NCBI GenBank assembly: GCA_902583715.1
Contig: CACHXC010000010.1
Location: forward strand, 1-47,686
Length of the DNA stretch: 47,686 nt
Source: an uncultured SAR116 cluster alpha proteobacterium
Lineage (GTDB): Bacteria; Pseudomonadota; Alphaproteobacteria; Puniceispirillales; Puniceispirillaceae
Reading direction: 5' to 3'
Made by a program: the position numbers and the translations under genes. The stretch's first letter is position 1, and every line of letters begins with the position of its first letter. Below the pieces are notes generated by a model. It was not told the origin of the DNA and made no database searches. It saw nothing but the letters and a program-made list of their open reading frames with translations. Shown piece after piece: positions 36,957 through 44,355 of this stretch.

Positions 36957-37006
36957 CATCGCCCTTTCACGGCGGCAACAGGGGTTCGAATCCCCCACAG
37001 GATACA
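36957..37006 (+). repeat. Duplicated 3' half of tRNA-Glu (attachment site remnant)
   Basis: Matches the tRNA-Glu anticodon arm through T-arm exactly for 36 bases; the acceptor-end part has drifted (CACAGGATACAA for TACGGGATGCCA). The acceptor 5' strand and D-arm are missing, so it is not a tRNA gene. The rest of the gap 36751-37208 shows only the repeat arm and no gene. Confidence 0.85.
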
Positions 37007-37208
37007 AAAGCTGTATTTCAGCATCACTGCGATCTTGCCGTTGACGTTTCAATCTTTTCCGCGCGTGGATTTTCGTGCAATTGGCCGACGAAATGACATG
37101 CGAATAAAGGTATGCTTATTTTTCCATATTCTGTGGTTTGTTCGGCATGTTGCATCATGTTAGGCTGGTGATGCGGTCTAAAAAACATTAGCTATAATGG
37201 AAGAGATC

Positions 37209-37415
37209 ATGACAAATGATGGCCCAGTGCAAGCTACAAACCCAGCACCAATCACTTCCCTAGATACAGATGATCAAGCCATCCTATCGCCGGAATGCCC
37301 GGCATGCGGGCGCCCGGAACAGATCATTTGGGTGCATGGGCATGGTCAATGTGCGCATTGTAATACAAATGTAATGCCGTGTTGTGATGGGGCTGTTTAT
37401 GAAGATCTGTCATAG
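37209..37415 (+). CDS. Small zinc-ribbon-like protein
   Basis: 68 residues from the ATG at 37209, which has GGAAGAG 4 bases before it; another in-frame ATG lies 4 codons earlier. Cysteines are arranged as PECPACGRPE, then GQCAHCNTN, then MPCCDGA, enough for a zinc ribbon. The first 30 residues are Pro/Thr/Asp-rich and probably disordered. Function unknown. First gene after the tRNA-Glu element, so probably in core DNA. Confidence 0.7.
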   Translation: MTNDGPVQATNPAPITSLDTDDQAILSPECPACGRPEQIIWVHGHGQCAHCNTNVMPCCDGAVYEDLS

Positions 37416-37470
37416 TTTTTTGCACGGCCGGGGATAAAAATCTGACAGGGCGTAGTTATTCGCTTTCCAC

Positions 37471-37498
37471 TTGTACGAAAATAAGAACGCGCTATAAC
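37471..37498 (+). promoter_or_regulatory. Candidate promoter for the 32-residue membrane peptide gene
   Basis: TTGTAC and TATAAC with 16 bases between, about 60 bases before the small gene's start codon. Confidence 0.4.
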
Positions 37499-37558
37499 CG
37501 TGTTTGGAAGCTTGATGTCGACATTTGTTGTCGGCACTGCATAAATAGAGGATAGATC

Positions 37559-37657
37559 ATGAGTGCAAACATTGGTGTTTTGCTTGTTATAGGATTTCCA
37601 GCCGCACTGCTTGCTGTATTGTGGATTTTTGATAAGGTGTCGGTGCGCCCCAAATAG
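37559..37657 (+). CDS. Small membrane protein, 32 residues
   Basis: Encodes MSANIGVLLVIGFPAALLAV followed by LWIFDKVSVRPK: one membrane helix (about residues 5-24) and a short basic tail. AGAGGA lies 6 bases before the ATG and a promoter-like pair lies upstream, which argues for a real gene despite its size. Small one-helix proteins often stabilise larger membrane complexes; no partner can be named from the sequence. Confidence 0.5.
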   Translation: MSANIGVLLVIGFPAALLAVLWIFDKVSVRPK

Positions 37658-37685
37658 TGCGCTGGCCTGTGCCGCGGTGACGTGA

Positions 37686-38096
37686 TCACTTGGCTGGCAA
37701 TGCCTTCAATGTTGCATGGCATGCCAGTAACACACATTTGTGACGGTTACGAATGGATCGCACTGGTGTGAAGTGCTGCATTTTCGGGGTAGGCGCATCG
37801 GTGTCATGGCCTGTCAACCAGTTCGAAAATTCATCAGTTAATTGACGTATAGTCTGGTCATTTTGCCCGGTGAACAAATCAATGGCCAGGCCAGCTCCAG
37901 CCTCGCAAAGTGCGCATCCACGCACTGCCACACTTATATTTTTCACCGTTTGAGAACCTACTTCTAGGCGAATCTCAACACGATCGCCGCATGTCGGGTT
38001 ATCAAGTGTGGCGGCATGTGTTGGCCGGTCAAGGGGGGTGCTGGCTCTGGATTTTTGCGCATAGTCAAGAATTTGCTTTTGATAGAGCGAGTCCAC
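37686..38096 (-). CDS. IscU/NifU-like iron-sulfur cluster scaffold protein
   Basis: 136 residues from a GTG start with AGGA 8 bases upstream. Family features: TLDNPTCGDRVEI (Cys36 and Asp38), VRGCALCEAGAGLA (Cys61 and Cys64), and RNRHKCVLLACHATLKAL (Cys121) at the C-terminus, matching the three cluster-ligand positions of IscU/SufU. Spacing between the last two is longer than in IscU, as in the alphaproteobacterial branch found outside isc/suf operons. No cysteine desulfurase is nearby, so it may be an auxiliary or divergent form. Confidence 0.8.
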   Translation of the reverse strand: MDSLYQKQILDYAQKSRASTPLDRPTHAATLDNPTCGDRVEIRLEVGSQTVKNISVAVRGCALCEAGAGLAIDLFTGQNDQTIRQLTDEFSNWLTGHDTDAPTPKMQHFTPVRSIRNRHKCVLLACHATLKALPAK

Positions 38097-38124
38097 GATC
38101 GATCGTCCTGTCGTGAGGCCAGGG

Positions 38125-38262
38125 CTAGCTAGCGTTGGAAATCAGCAAATAAACAGCTACTGCAGCCACCAAGTAGGTGACAATCAGCAACCAATGGGTT
38201 TTTTCATACACATTTTCTTTTGGAATATGAGCCGGACGTGGTTTTTGTGCTGAAGCTGCCAT
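38125..38262 (-). CDS. Small membrane protein, 45 residues
   Basis: The protein starts MAASAQKPRPAHIPKENVYE and ends in one membrane helix, about residues 24-42 (WLLIVTYLVAAVAVYLLIS). A GGGA sequence lies upstream of the ATG. The N-terminal half is polar with a Pro/Lys-rich stretch and would face the cytoplasm. It ends 28 bases before the IscU-like gene, on the same strand, so the two are probably cotranscribed. No family recognised. Confidence 0.6.
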   Translation of the reverse strand: MAASAQKPRPAHIPKENVYEKTHWLLIVTYLVAAVAVYLLISNAS

Positions 38263-38290
38263 TTTTAAATTCCCATATTATTTTAGAGCA

Positions 38291-38323
38291 CAAGGTGCAA
38301 CTGATCGTTAATTTTGTACCTTG
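38291..38323. repeat. Hairpin between the small membrane gene and the Mrp operon
   Basis: CAAGGTGCAA and TTGTACCTTG form a 10-bp stem with one G-T pair and a 13-base loop. It lies between divergent transcription units and lacks a T-run on either side, so an operator or RNA-structure role is more likely than termination. Confidence 0.4.
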
Positions 38324-38351
38324 CCGCCACGGCTTTGACAAGATCAATGCG

Positions 38352-38381
38352 TTGGTTTGGAGCGGCCTACGCTAACATAAT
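38352..38381 (+). promoter_or_regulatory. Candidate promoter for the Mrp operon
   Basis: TTGGTT and CATAAT, 18 bases apart, about 95 bases before mrpE. A better -35 (TTGACA, 38335-38340) lies just upstream but has no -10 at the right distance. Confidence 0.3.
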
Positions 38382-38477
38382 TATGGATTTTTCGTTTTTT
38401 TGTCGAGATGGCATTGAAGCCAGAAAAATTTCACTTTACAGTTTCGACTGATTTTAGGGGAGGAACCGATCAGATCC

Positions 38478-38984
38478 ATGCGTGTAGGACTGCTATTCGT
38501 TGTATTGATGGCTGGATGGCTGGTGATGTCAGGGCATTACAATGGCCTGCTCATCTCTTTAGGTGTGATAAGCGTGATTTTTTGTGTGTGGTTAAGCCAT
38601 GCTATAAACGCCACAGATGAAGAAGGCTTGCCGACGCATCTTTTTGCGCGTTTGCCGTCCTATCTGTTTTGGTTGTTTGGCGAGATTATTAAATCAAATT
38701 TTGCCACCGCCAAATTCATTCTCAATGGCCGTGGTGACCCTGAAATATTCAACGTGACCGCCACACAAAATACTGCTGCCGGAATCGCTACCTATGCCAA
38801 TTCGATTACCCTGACGCCCGGCACTGTTACGATTGATATCAATGAAGCTGTTGCCAAGGACCAGTTTTTGGTCCATGCGCTTCACGCTGATTTTGGTGAG
38901 GATGTGCGCAGTAATGATATGGACCGCCGGGTGACTGCGTTAGAGGTGTTGACTTCGCCTGACAACAAAGACGGCAATTTATGA
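38478..38984 (+). CDS. mrpE: Na+/H+ antiporter subunit E (MrpE/MnhE)
   Basis: Membrane subunit of the Mrp multi-subunit cation/proton antiporter, 168 residues. Two or three N-terminal helices are followed by a cytoplasmic domain with the family signature ANSITLTPGTVTIDI. A GGGGAGGAA sequence lies about 14 bases before the ATG, farther than normal, so initiation may be modest or the start slightly different. First gene of a tightly overlapping operon; its stop overlaps the mrpF start. Confidence 0.92.
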   Translation: MRVGLLFVVLMAGWLVMSGHYNGLLISLGVISVIFCVWLSHAINATDEEGLPTHLFARLPSYLFWLFGEIIKSNFATAKFILNGRGDPEIFNVTATQNTAAGIATYANSITLTPGTVTIDINEAVAKDQFLVHALHADFGEDVRSNDMDRRVTALEVLTSPDNKDGNL

Positions 38985-39262
38985 TGATGCTGGTTGCGAT
39001 AGCCGCATGCGGCATTTGTCTGGTAATAGCCTTGGTTCGAACAATGCTGGGCCCGACTGCCTTCGATCGCGTTTTGGCGGTGAATGCAATTGGAACCTTG
39101 ATCATTATTGGCATTGCGCTTCACGGTTTTATTATGGAACGTCCAGAATTTGTCGATATCGCCTTGTTATATGCCATTTTAAATTTTATTGGGACGTTTG
39201 CGGTACTGAAGTTATTTAGTACTGGGTCTTTGGGCGATGTCCCACCATCGAGGAAGAAATGA
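38981..39262 (+). CDS. mrpF: Na+/H+ antiporter subunit F (MrpF/MnhF)
   Basis: 93 residues with three membrane helices. The segment VRTMLGPTAFDRVLAVNAIG is the family hallmark. ATGA overlaps join it to mrpE before and mrpG after, so translation is coupled. F, G and E form the peripheral part of the Mrp complex. Confidence 0.93.
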   Translation: MMMLVAIAACGICLVIALVRTMLGPTAFDRVLAVNAIGTLIIIGIALHGFIMERPEFVDIALLYAILNFIGTFAVLKLFSTGSLGDVPPSRKK

Positions 39263-39678
39263 TGGACGGGCAAACAGTTGTTGAGATTTTGTCTGGATTA
39301 TTTATTGCCTGCGGCGTTATCGCTCTATTGATTGGAAGTCTAGGTTTGTTGCGCCTGCCAGATGTCTATTGCCGTATCCATGCTGTTGGTATGATAGACA
39401 CCGCCGGCGCTAGTTTCATTATTCTTGGCATGATTATCCATGAAGGCTTTACGCTGGTAACGGCAAAGCTTGTTTTGATCGGGATATTTTTATTTTTTAC
39501 TAGCCCGATCGCTACCCATGCGGTGGCACAAGTTTCTTATAAGTCAGGTGTAGTGCCGGTTGGGCGTAATTTGGCGCGACCGTCTGGTACAAAAAACACG
39601 AAAACCAATGCGGCAACAAAAAAACAGTCCACGAAATCTGCTGGCAAAACTACAGCCAAAAGCCGAGGCACGTCTTGA
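39259..39678 (+). CDS. mrpG: Na+/H+ antiporter subunit G (MrpG/MnhG)
   Basis: 139 residues, three membrane helices in the first 95 with GLLRLPDVYCRIHAVGMIDT as the family motif. The last 40 residues are an unusual Lys/Thr/Ser/Ala-rich basic tail (about KTNAATKKQSTKSAGKTTAK) beyond the typical 100-120 residue length; it would be a flexible cytoplasmic extension. Overlaps mrpF and the next gene by 4 bases each. Confidence 0.92.
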   Translation: MMDGQTVVEILSGLFIACGVIALLIGSLGLLRLPDVYCRIHAVGMIDTAGASFIILGMIIHEGFTLVTAKLVLIGIFLFFTSPIATHAVAQVSYKSGVVPVGRNLARPSGTKNTKTNAATKKQSTKSAGKTTAKSRGTS

Positions 39679-40307
39679 CCAGTATCATGATTGATATGTT
39701 TCTGCTTTGTTTGCTGGTGTTTATCGCAGTGATGATTCTGCGTACCAGTAAATTAATCGCGGTGATTGTGATGTCTGGTGGGTATTCGCTGACCTCGGCG
39801 GCTATTTTTGTCAATCTTGATGCCGTAGATGTTGCCTTTACCGAGGCGGCTGTTGGTGCCGGTATTTCGACCGTGTTGTTTTTGGCAGCGATGTCATTTC
39901 TGCCAGCTGAAGAAAAAGTTAGCAGCAAAAGTGGGTCAAGATATAGTTGGATGCTGATTGCTAGTATCGTTTGCGTGGCTGCTGGGGCGCTGTTGGTTTT
40001 GGCTGCGCTTGATCTGCCAGCCTTTGGCGATCCAAATGCGCCGGCCCAACTGCATGTGGCGCCGCGATATCTAGAAGAGAGTGGGACGCTTCTTCATATC
40101 CCCAACGTGGTGACAACGGTTTTGGCCAGCTATCGCGGATTTGACACGCTCGGTGAGACAATTGTTGTCTTTACTGCCGGTTTGGGCGTGTTGTTGCTAC
40201 TCGCGGGTGCAACCCGCACTAGACGACCACATGCGGCCGACCATACGTCTCAGCCAAAAGCTGTCTCCAGAGTGGGTGGCAAGACCAAAAGAGGAGTGGC
40301 AAAATGA
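39675..40307 (+). CDS. MrpA C-terminal-type subunit (DUF4040/MbhD plus MbhE-like)
   Basis: 210 residues corresponding to the C-terminal part of a normal MrpA, encoded separately. The DUF4040/MbhD part covers about residues 5-75 (TEAAVGAGISTVLFLAAMSF); the MbhE-like part has the segment NVVTTVLASYRGFDTLGETI. The start is taken as TTG at 39675, overlapping the mrpG stop, because GAGG lies 6 bases before it; an ATG at 39687 is the alternative. In archaeal Mbh and related Mrp-like complexes the same domains are separate genes, so this is a genuine arrangement and not a truncation. Confidence 0.85.
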   Translation: MTSIMIDMFLLCLLVFIAVMILRTSKLIAVIVMSGGYSLTSAAIFVNLDAVDVAFTEAAVGAGISTVLFLAAMSFLPAEEKVSSKSGSRYSWMLIASIVCVAAGALLVLAALDLPAFGDPNAPAQLHVAPRYLEESGTLLHIPNVVTTVLASYRGFDTLGETIVVFTAGLGVLLLLAGATRTRRPHAADHTSQPKAVSRVGGKTKRGVAK

Positions 40308-40729
40308 AAAACAATCCAGTATTTCGCGTTGCTGCCAAAATTTTGTTCGCGCCAATTATATTGTTTGGCCTCTATGTCCAATTCCACGGTGACTTCGGCC
40401 CAGGTGGCGGGTTTCAGGCAGGTGTAATAATCGCCGCGGCGTTTATTCTGCATGGATTGGTATTCGGCCTGGGCCAAGGACGGCGTCTTGTCTCAGCGCG
40501 GGTCAATTTGTGGGTAATGGCCATGGGCGTGTTGATTTACGGCGGGGTTGGTGTTGTCAGCCTGTTTCAAGGGGGATTGTTCCTCGATTACACCGCCCTG
40601 ACCGGGTCGGTCGGATCGGGCCAGCATATTGGTATTATCCTTGTCGAGCTCGGTGTTGGGGTCACGGTAACAAGCGTAATGCTGGCGTTGTTTCATGCAT
40701 TTGCCGGATTTGTTGAGGATCATTCATAA
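40304..40729 (+). CDS. mrpB: Na+/H+ antiporter subunit B (MrpB/MnhB)
   Basis: 141 residues with four membrane helices. The family motif FGLYVQFHGDFGPGGGFQAG is intact, with GQHIGIILVELGVGVTVTSV near the end. Coupled to its neighbours by ATGA (start) and TAATG (stop). Confidence 0.94.
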   Translation: MKNNPVFRVAAKILFAPIILFGLYVQFHGDFGPGGGFQAGVIIAAAFILHGLVFGLGQGRRLVSARVNLWVMAMGVLIYGGVGVVSLFQGGLFLDYTALTGSVGSGQHIGIILVELGVGVTVTSVMLALFHAFAGFVEDHS

Positions 40730-41133
40730 TGCTGATGCAACTTGCCGCAATCTGGAATTATCTGATTGTCATCTTGCTGATGATGGTAGGGCTGTTTCTT
40801 GTCATTTCAAGCGCAAATCTTGTGAAAAAACTCGTTGGGCTGTCAATTTTTCAGACATCTGTATTCTTGTTTTATATCACGCTTGGCCGTGTATCAGGCG
40901 GTACTGCGCCGATCCTAACCGATGCGCCTGATACGCTATATTCAAATCCATTACCGCATGTGTTGATATTGACAGCGATTGTCGTTGGTGTGGCAACGAC
41001 CGCGCTTGGACTGGCGTTGATTTTGCGAATAAAAGAGTCTTTTGGGTCTATTGAAGAGGACGAAATTTTAGCCGCGAAGAATGAATCAGCCGCAGCAGAT
41101 ATGGCGCAAGCCAAGCCGGGAGTAGAGGCATGA
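40729..41133 (+). CDS. mrpC: Na+/H+ antiporter subunit C (MrpC/MnhC, NuoK-like)
   Basis: 134 residues, three membrane helices, homologous to NuoK of complex I. SSANLVKKLVGLSIFQTSVF and LPHVLILTAIVVGVATTALG are the conserved blocks; the latter carries the family's PHVL-LT motif. The last 30 residues are a charged cytoplasmic tail. Confidence 0.94.
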   Translation: MLMQLAAIWNYLIVILLMMVGLFLVISSANLVKKLVGLSIFQTSVFLFYITLGRVSGGTAPILTDAPDTLYSNPLPHVLILTAIVVGVATTALGLALILRIKESFGSIEEDEILAAKNESAAADMAQAKPGVEA

Positions 41134-42641
41134 ATGATGGCGGGATAATCGCGATTTTCTTGCAGAACCTGCCTGTATTGGTGGTAGTGATTCCGTTATT
41201 ACTTTCACCTGTTGTGGCCATTATAACGGCACCGCGCTTGGCCTGGGCGATTAGCGTGGCCGGGGTTGGTGGTGCATTTCTGGCGGCAATTTTATTGCAA
41301 TCAATCACCGGATCTATTGGCCGGGTGACCTATCACCTTGGCAATTGGGAGCCGCCATGGGGCATCGAATTTGTAGTTGACTCGGCTACCAGCCTGACGC
41401 TGGTGATAATGACTGGGCTGGCGTTTTTAGCCACCTTATATGCACGTGCCTCGCTCATGTCAGAAGTCAAGCATACAGATTTGGGCAAATGCTATGCGGC
41501 ATGGTTGCTGGCGTCCGGCGGGCTGTTTGGCCTAGTCGCGACCGGTGATGCTTTTAACCTGTTTGTTTTCCTTGAAATTTCGGCATTGTCATCTGTTATC
41601 CTTATCAGTATGGGGGCAGGGGCTGACCGCCGAGCCCTGTCTGCTGGCTTCAACTATTTGATAATTGGTGCGGTCGGCGCGACTTTTTACGTCATTGGTG
41701 TTGGGTTTGTGTATGCCATAACCGGCACATTAAATATCGCTGATCTGGCGGCACGCATTGCTGAGATTGGTGGCAATGCGGCGCTATATGCCGGGTTTGG
41801 CTTTATGATTGCCGGTATTATGGTGAAAGCGGCAGTATTTCCGGTGCATATTTGGTTGCCTGCGGCCTATGGCTATGCGCCATCTGCGGTATCGTCTTTG
41901 CTGGCGGCAATTGCCACTAAGGCGGCGCTTTATGTTTTGGCGCGTTTGCTTTTTACTCTGTTCGCCGGGGTGCCAGACATAACCGAATTGGCGGTAACTT
42001 ATGTGATTGTGCCATTGTCACTTGCCGGTATTTTTGTTGGCACTGTGATGGCGATTTATGAAAAAGACATCAAATTATTGCTTGCGCATTCCTCTGTCGC
42101 GCAAATTGGTTATATCGCTCTTGGCTTTGGATTAGCGAGTTCGGCAAGCGTCGCGGCTAGTTTTGTTCATATTGGCAATCACGCGCTGATCAAAGGTGGG
42201 TTGTTTATGGCTGTTGGCGGTTTTGTTGCCGCACTTGGTAGCCGCGCCAATCTTGCCAGTTTTGTTGGCATTGGACGGCGTATGCCAATCACCGCCACAG
42301 CGTTTACCGTGTGTGGACTTAGCCTTGCTGGCTTACCACTTACCGCTGGCTTTATCTCAAAACTATATCTGGTGCGGGCAATTCTGGCTGAAGATGCCTA
42401 TGTGATAACTGCTCTGGTGTTGCTAAGCAGTGCGTTGTCACTGATTTATTTGTGGAAAATCATAGAGGTCATGTGGATGCAACCCGCCACGGCAAAGGCA
42501 CCAAATTTAGCTGAAAATCCTGCAATCTATTTCCCGTTATGGATCGTTGCATTGGCAAATATTTGGTTTGGGGTTGATGCCAGCTGGTTGGTGGCCGCGT
42601 CACGCGCGTCGGCGTCGGCACTTCTAGGCGGTGGCCTATGA
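41130..42641 (+). CDS. mrpD: Antiporter subunit D-type (MrpD/NuoM-N-like), first copy
   Basis: Proton-translocating subunit, 503 residues and about 14 membrane helices. Conserved segments include NLFVFLEISALSSVILISMG with the membrane Glu, MVKAAVFPVHIWLPAAYGYA with the Lys of the proton path, and YEKDIKLLLAHSSVAQIGYI. Linked by a 4-base overlap on both sides. First of three NuoL/M/N-type subunits in the operon. Confidence 0.93.
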   Translation: MNDGGIIAIFLQNLPVLVVVIPLLLSPVVAIITAPRLAWAISVAGVGGAFLAAILLQSITGSIGRVTYHLGNWEPPWGIEFVVDSATSLTLVIMTGLAFLATLYARASLMSEVKHTDLGKCYAAWLLASGGLFGLVATGDAFNLFVFLEISALSSVILISMGAGADRRALSAGFNYLIIGAVGATFYVIGVGFVYAITGTLNIADLAARIAEIGGNAALYAGFGFMIAGIMVKAAVFPVHIWLPAAYGYAPSAVSSLLAAIATKAALYVLARLLFTLFAGVPDITELAVTYVIVPLSLAGIFVGTVMAIYEKDIKLLLAHSSVAQIGYIALGFGLASSASVAASFVHIGNHALIKGGLFMAVGGFVAALGSRANLASFVGIGRRMPITATAFTVCGLSLAGLPLTAGFISKLYLVRAILAEDAYVITALVLLSSALSLIYLWKIIEVMWMQPATAKAPNLAENPAIYFPLWIVALANIWFGVDASWLVAASRASASALLGGGL

Positions 42642-44092
42642 TGATGCCTCAAACAGCACTGCTTGTTGGGATTTTGGTACCATTGGTGGTAGCCTGCCTG
42701 ACGCCGTTTTTGGCAAATCGGCCGCTCTGGCGTGATGCGGCCGGGCCACTTGGGGGTGTGGCGACCTTTATTGCGGCATTGCATGTAGCACTCGCCGTCC
42801 AAGCAGGTGAAACACCGCGCCTTTTTGTTGTACAAATTGCTGAGGGGTTGGCGATTGATTTTGCCGTAACTCCGCTAGGGGCCATTTTTGGTTTGGTGGC
42901 ATCTGGTTTGTGGATTTTTGCTGGTCTGTATTCTGTCGGATATATGCGGGGGGCCAAAGAAAAACACCAAACCCGATTTGCCGCTTTTTATGCGGTGGCT
43001 GTTCATGCGGCTATGGCCATTGCCTGGTCTGGCAACCTTCTGGTTTTATTCATTTTTTATGAAATCCTGACTTTCTCAACCTATCCGCTGGTCACCCACA
43101 AGGAAAGCCAGGCGGCGCGGGACGCTGGCCGACTGTATATGAGCATCCTTGTCGGCACATCGATTGTGCTTTTGTTGCCTGCTGTCATCTGGGTTTGGAT
43201 GGTGACGGGCAATTTAGAATTTAGCAGCGGCGGTATTTTAGCAGATGCGCTTGATCCAAAAATGGCACCTATGTTGTTGGCGTTATTTGCCTTTGGCGTT
43301 GGTAAAGCCGCACTTGTGCCCATTCATCGCTGGTTGCCAGCGGCTATGGTGGCACCAACACCAGTGTCGGCATTGCTGCATGCGGTGGCAGTTGTCAAAG
43401 CCGGGGTGTTCACCATTTTAACTGTCGTCGTTTACGTCTTTGGTATTGATTTTCTATCGGCAAGTGATGCCGCAACATGGCTCGTCTGGCTGGCGTCATT
43501 TACCATTTTGTCATCAAGCTTTGTTGCCATCACCAAAGATGACATAAAGGCGCGGCTGGCCTACTCAACCATTAGCCAGCTGTCTTATATCGTTTTAGGG
43601 GCGGCGATTGCCTCTAATATGGCGGTGCAGGGTGCCGCAATTCATATCGTGATGCATGCGGCTGGCAAAATCACCTTATTCTTTTGTGCGGGTGCCTTCT
43701 ATGTACAGGCACATTTGACAAAAATTTCTGAATTGGATGGGCAAGGGCGAGAAATGCCATGGGTATTTGCGGCTTTTTTCATTGGGGCATTGTCAATTAT
43801 CGGTATTCCACCAGCTGGAGGAAGCTGGTCAAAATTCATTCTGATGGTCGGGGCGGTTGATTCGCAACTCTACTTTGTGTTGGCCGTTTTGGGTTTATCA
43901 TCACTGCTCAATATTTATTATCTGTTAGAGCCGCTATCACGTGGGTTTTTCCGGTCTAAAGTAAAAGAGGTGACCGTTGAGTCGCATCCGTTGGTAGTGA
44001 TCCCGCCTGTGATAACCGCGTTGTTGTCGCTGGCATTATTCTTCTATGTCGATCTGTTTGCTGATCTGGCTTCATTGATGGTAGCGCCATGA
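42638..44092 (+). CDS. Antiporter subunit, NuoL/MrpA-N-terminal-like
   Basis: 484 residues, about 14 membrane helices. HRWLPAAMVAPTPVSALLHA resembles the NuoL/MrpA form of this motif more than the MrpD form, so this may stand in for the MrpA N-terminal part. VLFIFYEILTFSTYPLVTHK carries the membrane Glu and DDIKARLAYSTISQLSYIVL is conserved. Overlaps its neighbours by 4 bases. A normal MrpA would be about 770-950 residues and carry the MbhD/E domains, which are here on a separate gene. Confidence 0.9.
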   Translation: MMMPQTALLVGILVPLVVACLTPFLANRPLWRDAAGPLGGVATFIAALHVALAVQAGETPRLFVVQIAEGLAIDFAVTPLGAIFGLVASGLWIFAGLYSVGYMRGAKEKHQTRFAAFYAVAVHAAMAIAWSGNLLVLFIFYEILTFSTYPLVTHKESQAARDAGRLYMSILVGTSIVLLLPAVIWVWMVTGNLEFSSGGILADALDPKMAPMLLALFAFGVGKAALVPIHRWLPAAMVAPTPVSALLHAVAVVKAGVFTILTVVVYVFGIDFLSASDAATWLVWLASFTILSSSFVAITKDDIKARLAYSTISQLSYIVLGAAIASNMAVQGAAIHIVMHAAGKITLFFCAGAFYVQAHLTKISELDGQGREMPWVFAAFFIGALSIIGIPPAGGSWSKFILMVGAVDSQLYFVLAVLGLSSLLNIYYLLEPLSRGFFRSKVKEVTVESHPLVVIPPVITALLSLALFFYVDLFADLASLMVAP

Positions 44093-44355
44093 CCGATAAA
44101 CCCACCCAAAACACAGCTGATATGCAAAAAATGGGAAAGCATTTCACCAGAATTTTGCTTGGCATTGCGGTCATTCTGGCCATTCTTGAATTGTTTTTGC
44201 ATCGCCATGGCGTTGCCCCTATCGAAGATAGTTTCATGTTTCCGGCGATTTTTGGATTTCTGGCATTCATGTTTATCGTTCAGGTTGGCAAATGGCTTCG
44301 CTTGATGATTATGCGCCGCGAAGATTATTATGAGGGGGGCGAATCAGATGACTAG
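44089..44355 (+). CDS. Small Mrp-operon membrane protein
   Basis: 88 residues with two membrane helices (about 22-40 and 49-68) and charged ends; the C-terminus is acidic (EDYYEGGESDD). No family recognised. It overlaps the previous gene by 4 bases and the next by 8, which makes cotranslation with the antiporter nearly certain and suggests an accessory subunit. Confidence 0.85.
   Translation: MTDKPTQNTADMQKMGKHFTRILLGIAVILAILELFLHRHGVAPIEDSFMFPAIFGFLAFMFIVQVGKWLRLMIMRREDYYEGGESDD

Noticed and set aside
36957-37006. Second tRNA-Glu gene
   Set aside because: Only the anticodon arm through the 3' end is present, the acceptor 5' strand and D-arm are missing and the acceptor 3' strand has drifted. 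It is a duplicated attachment site.
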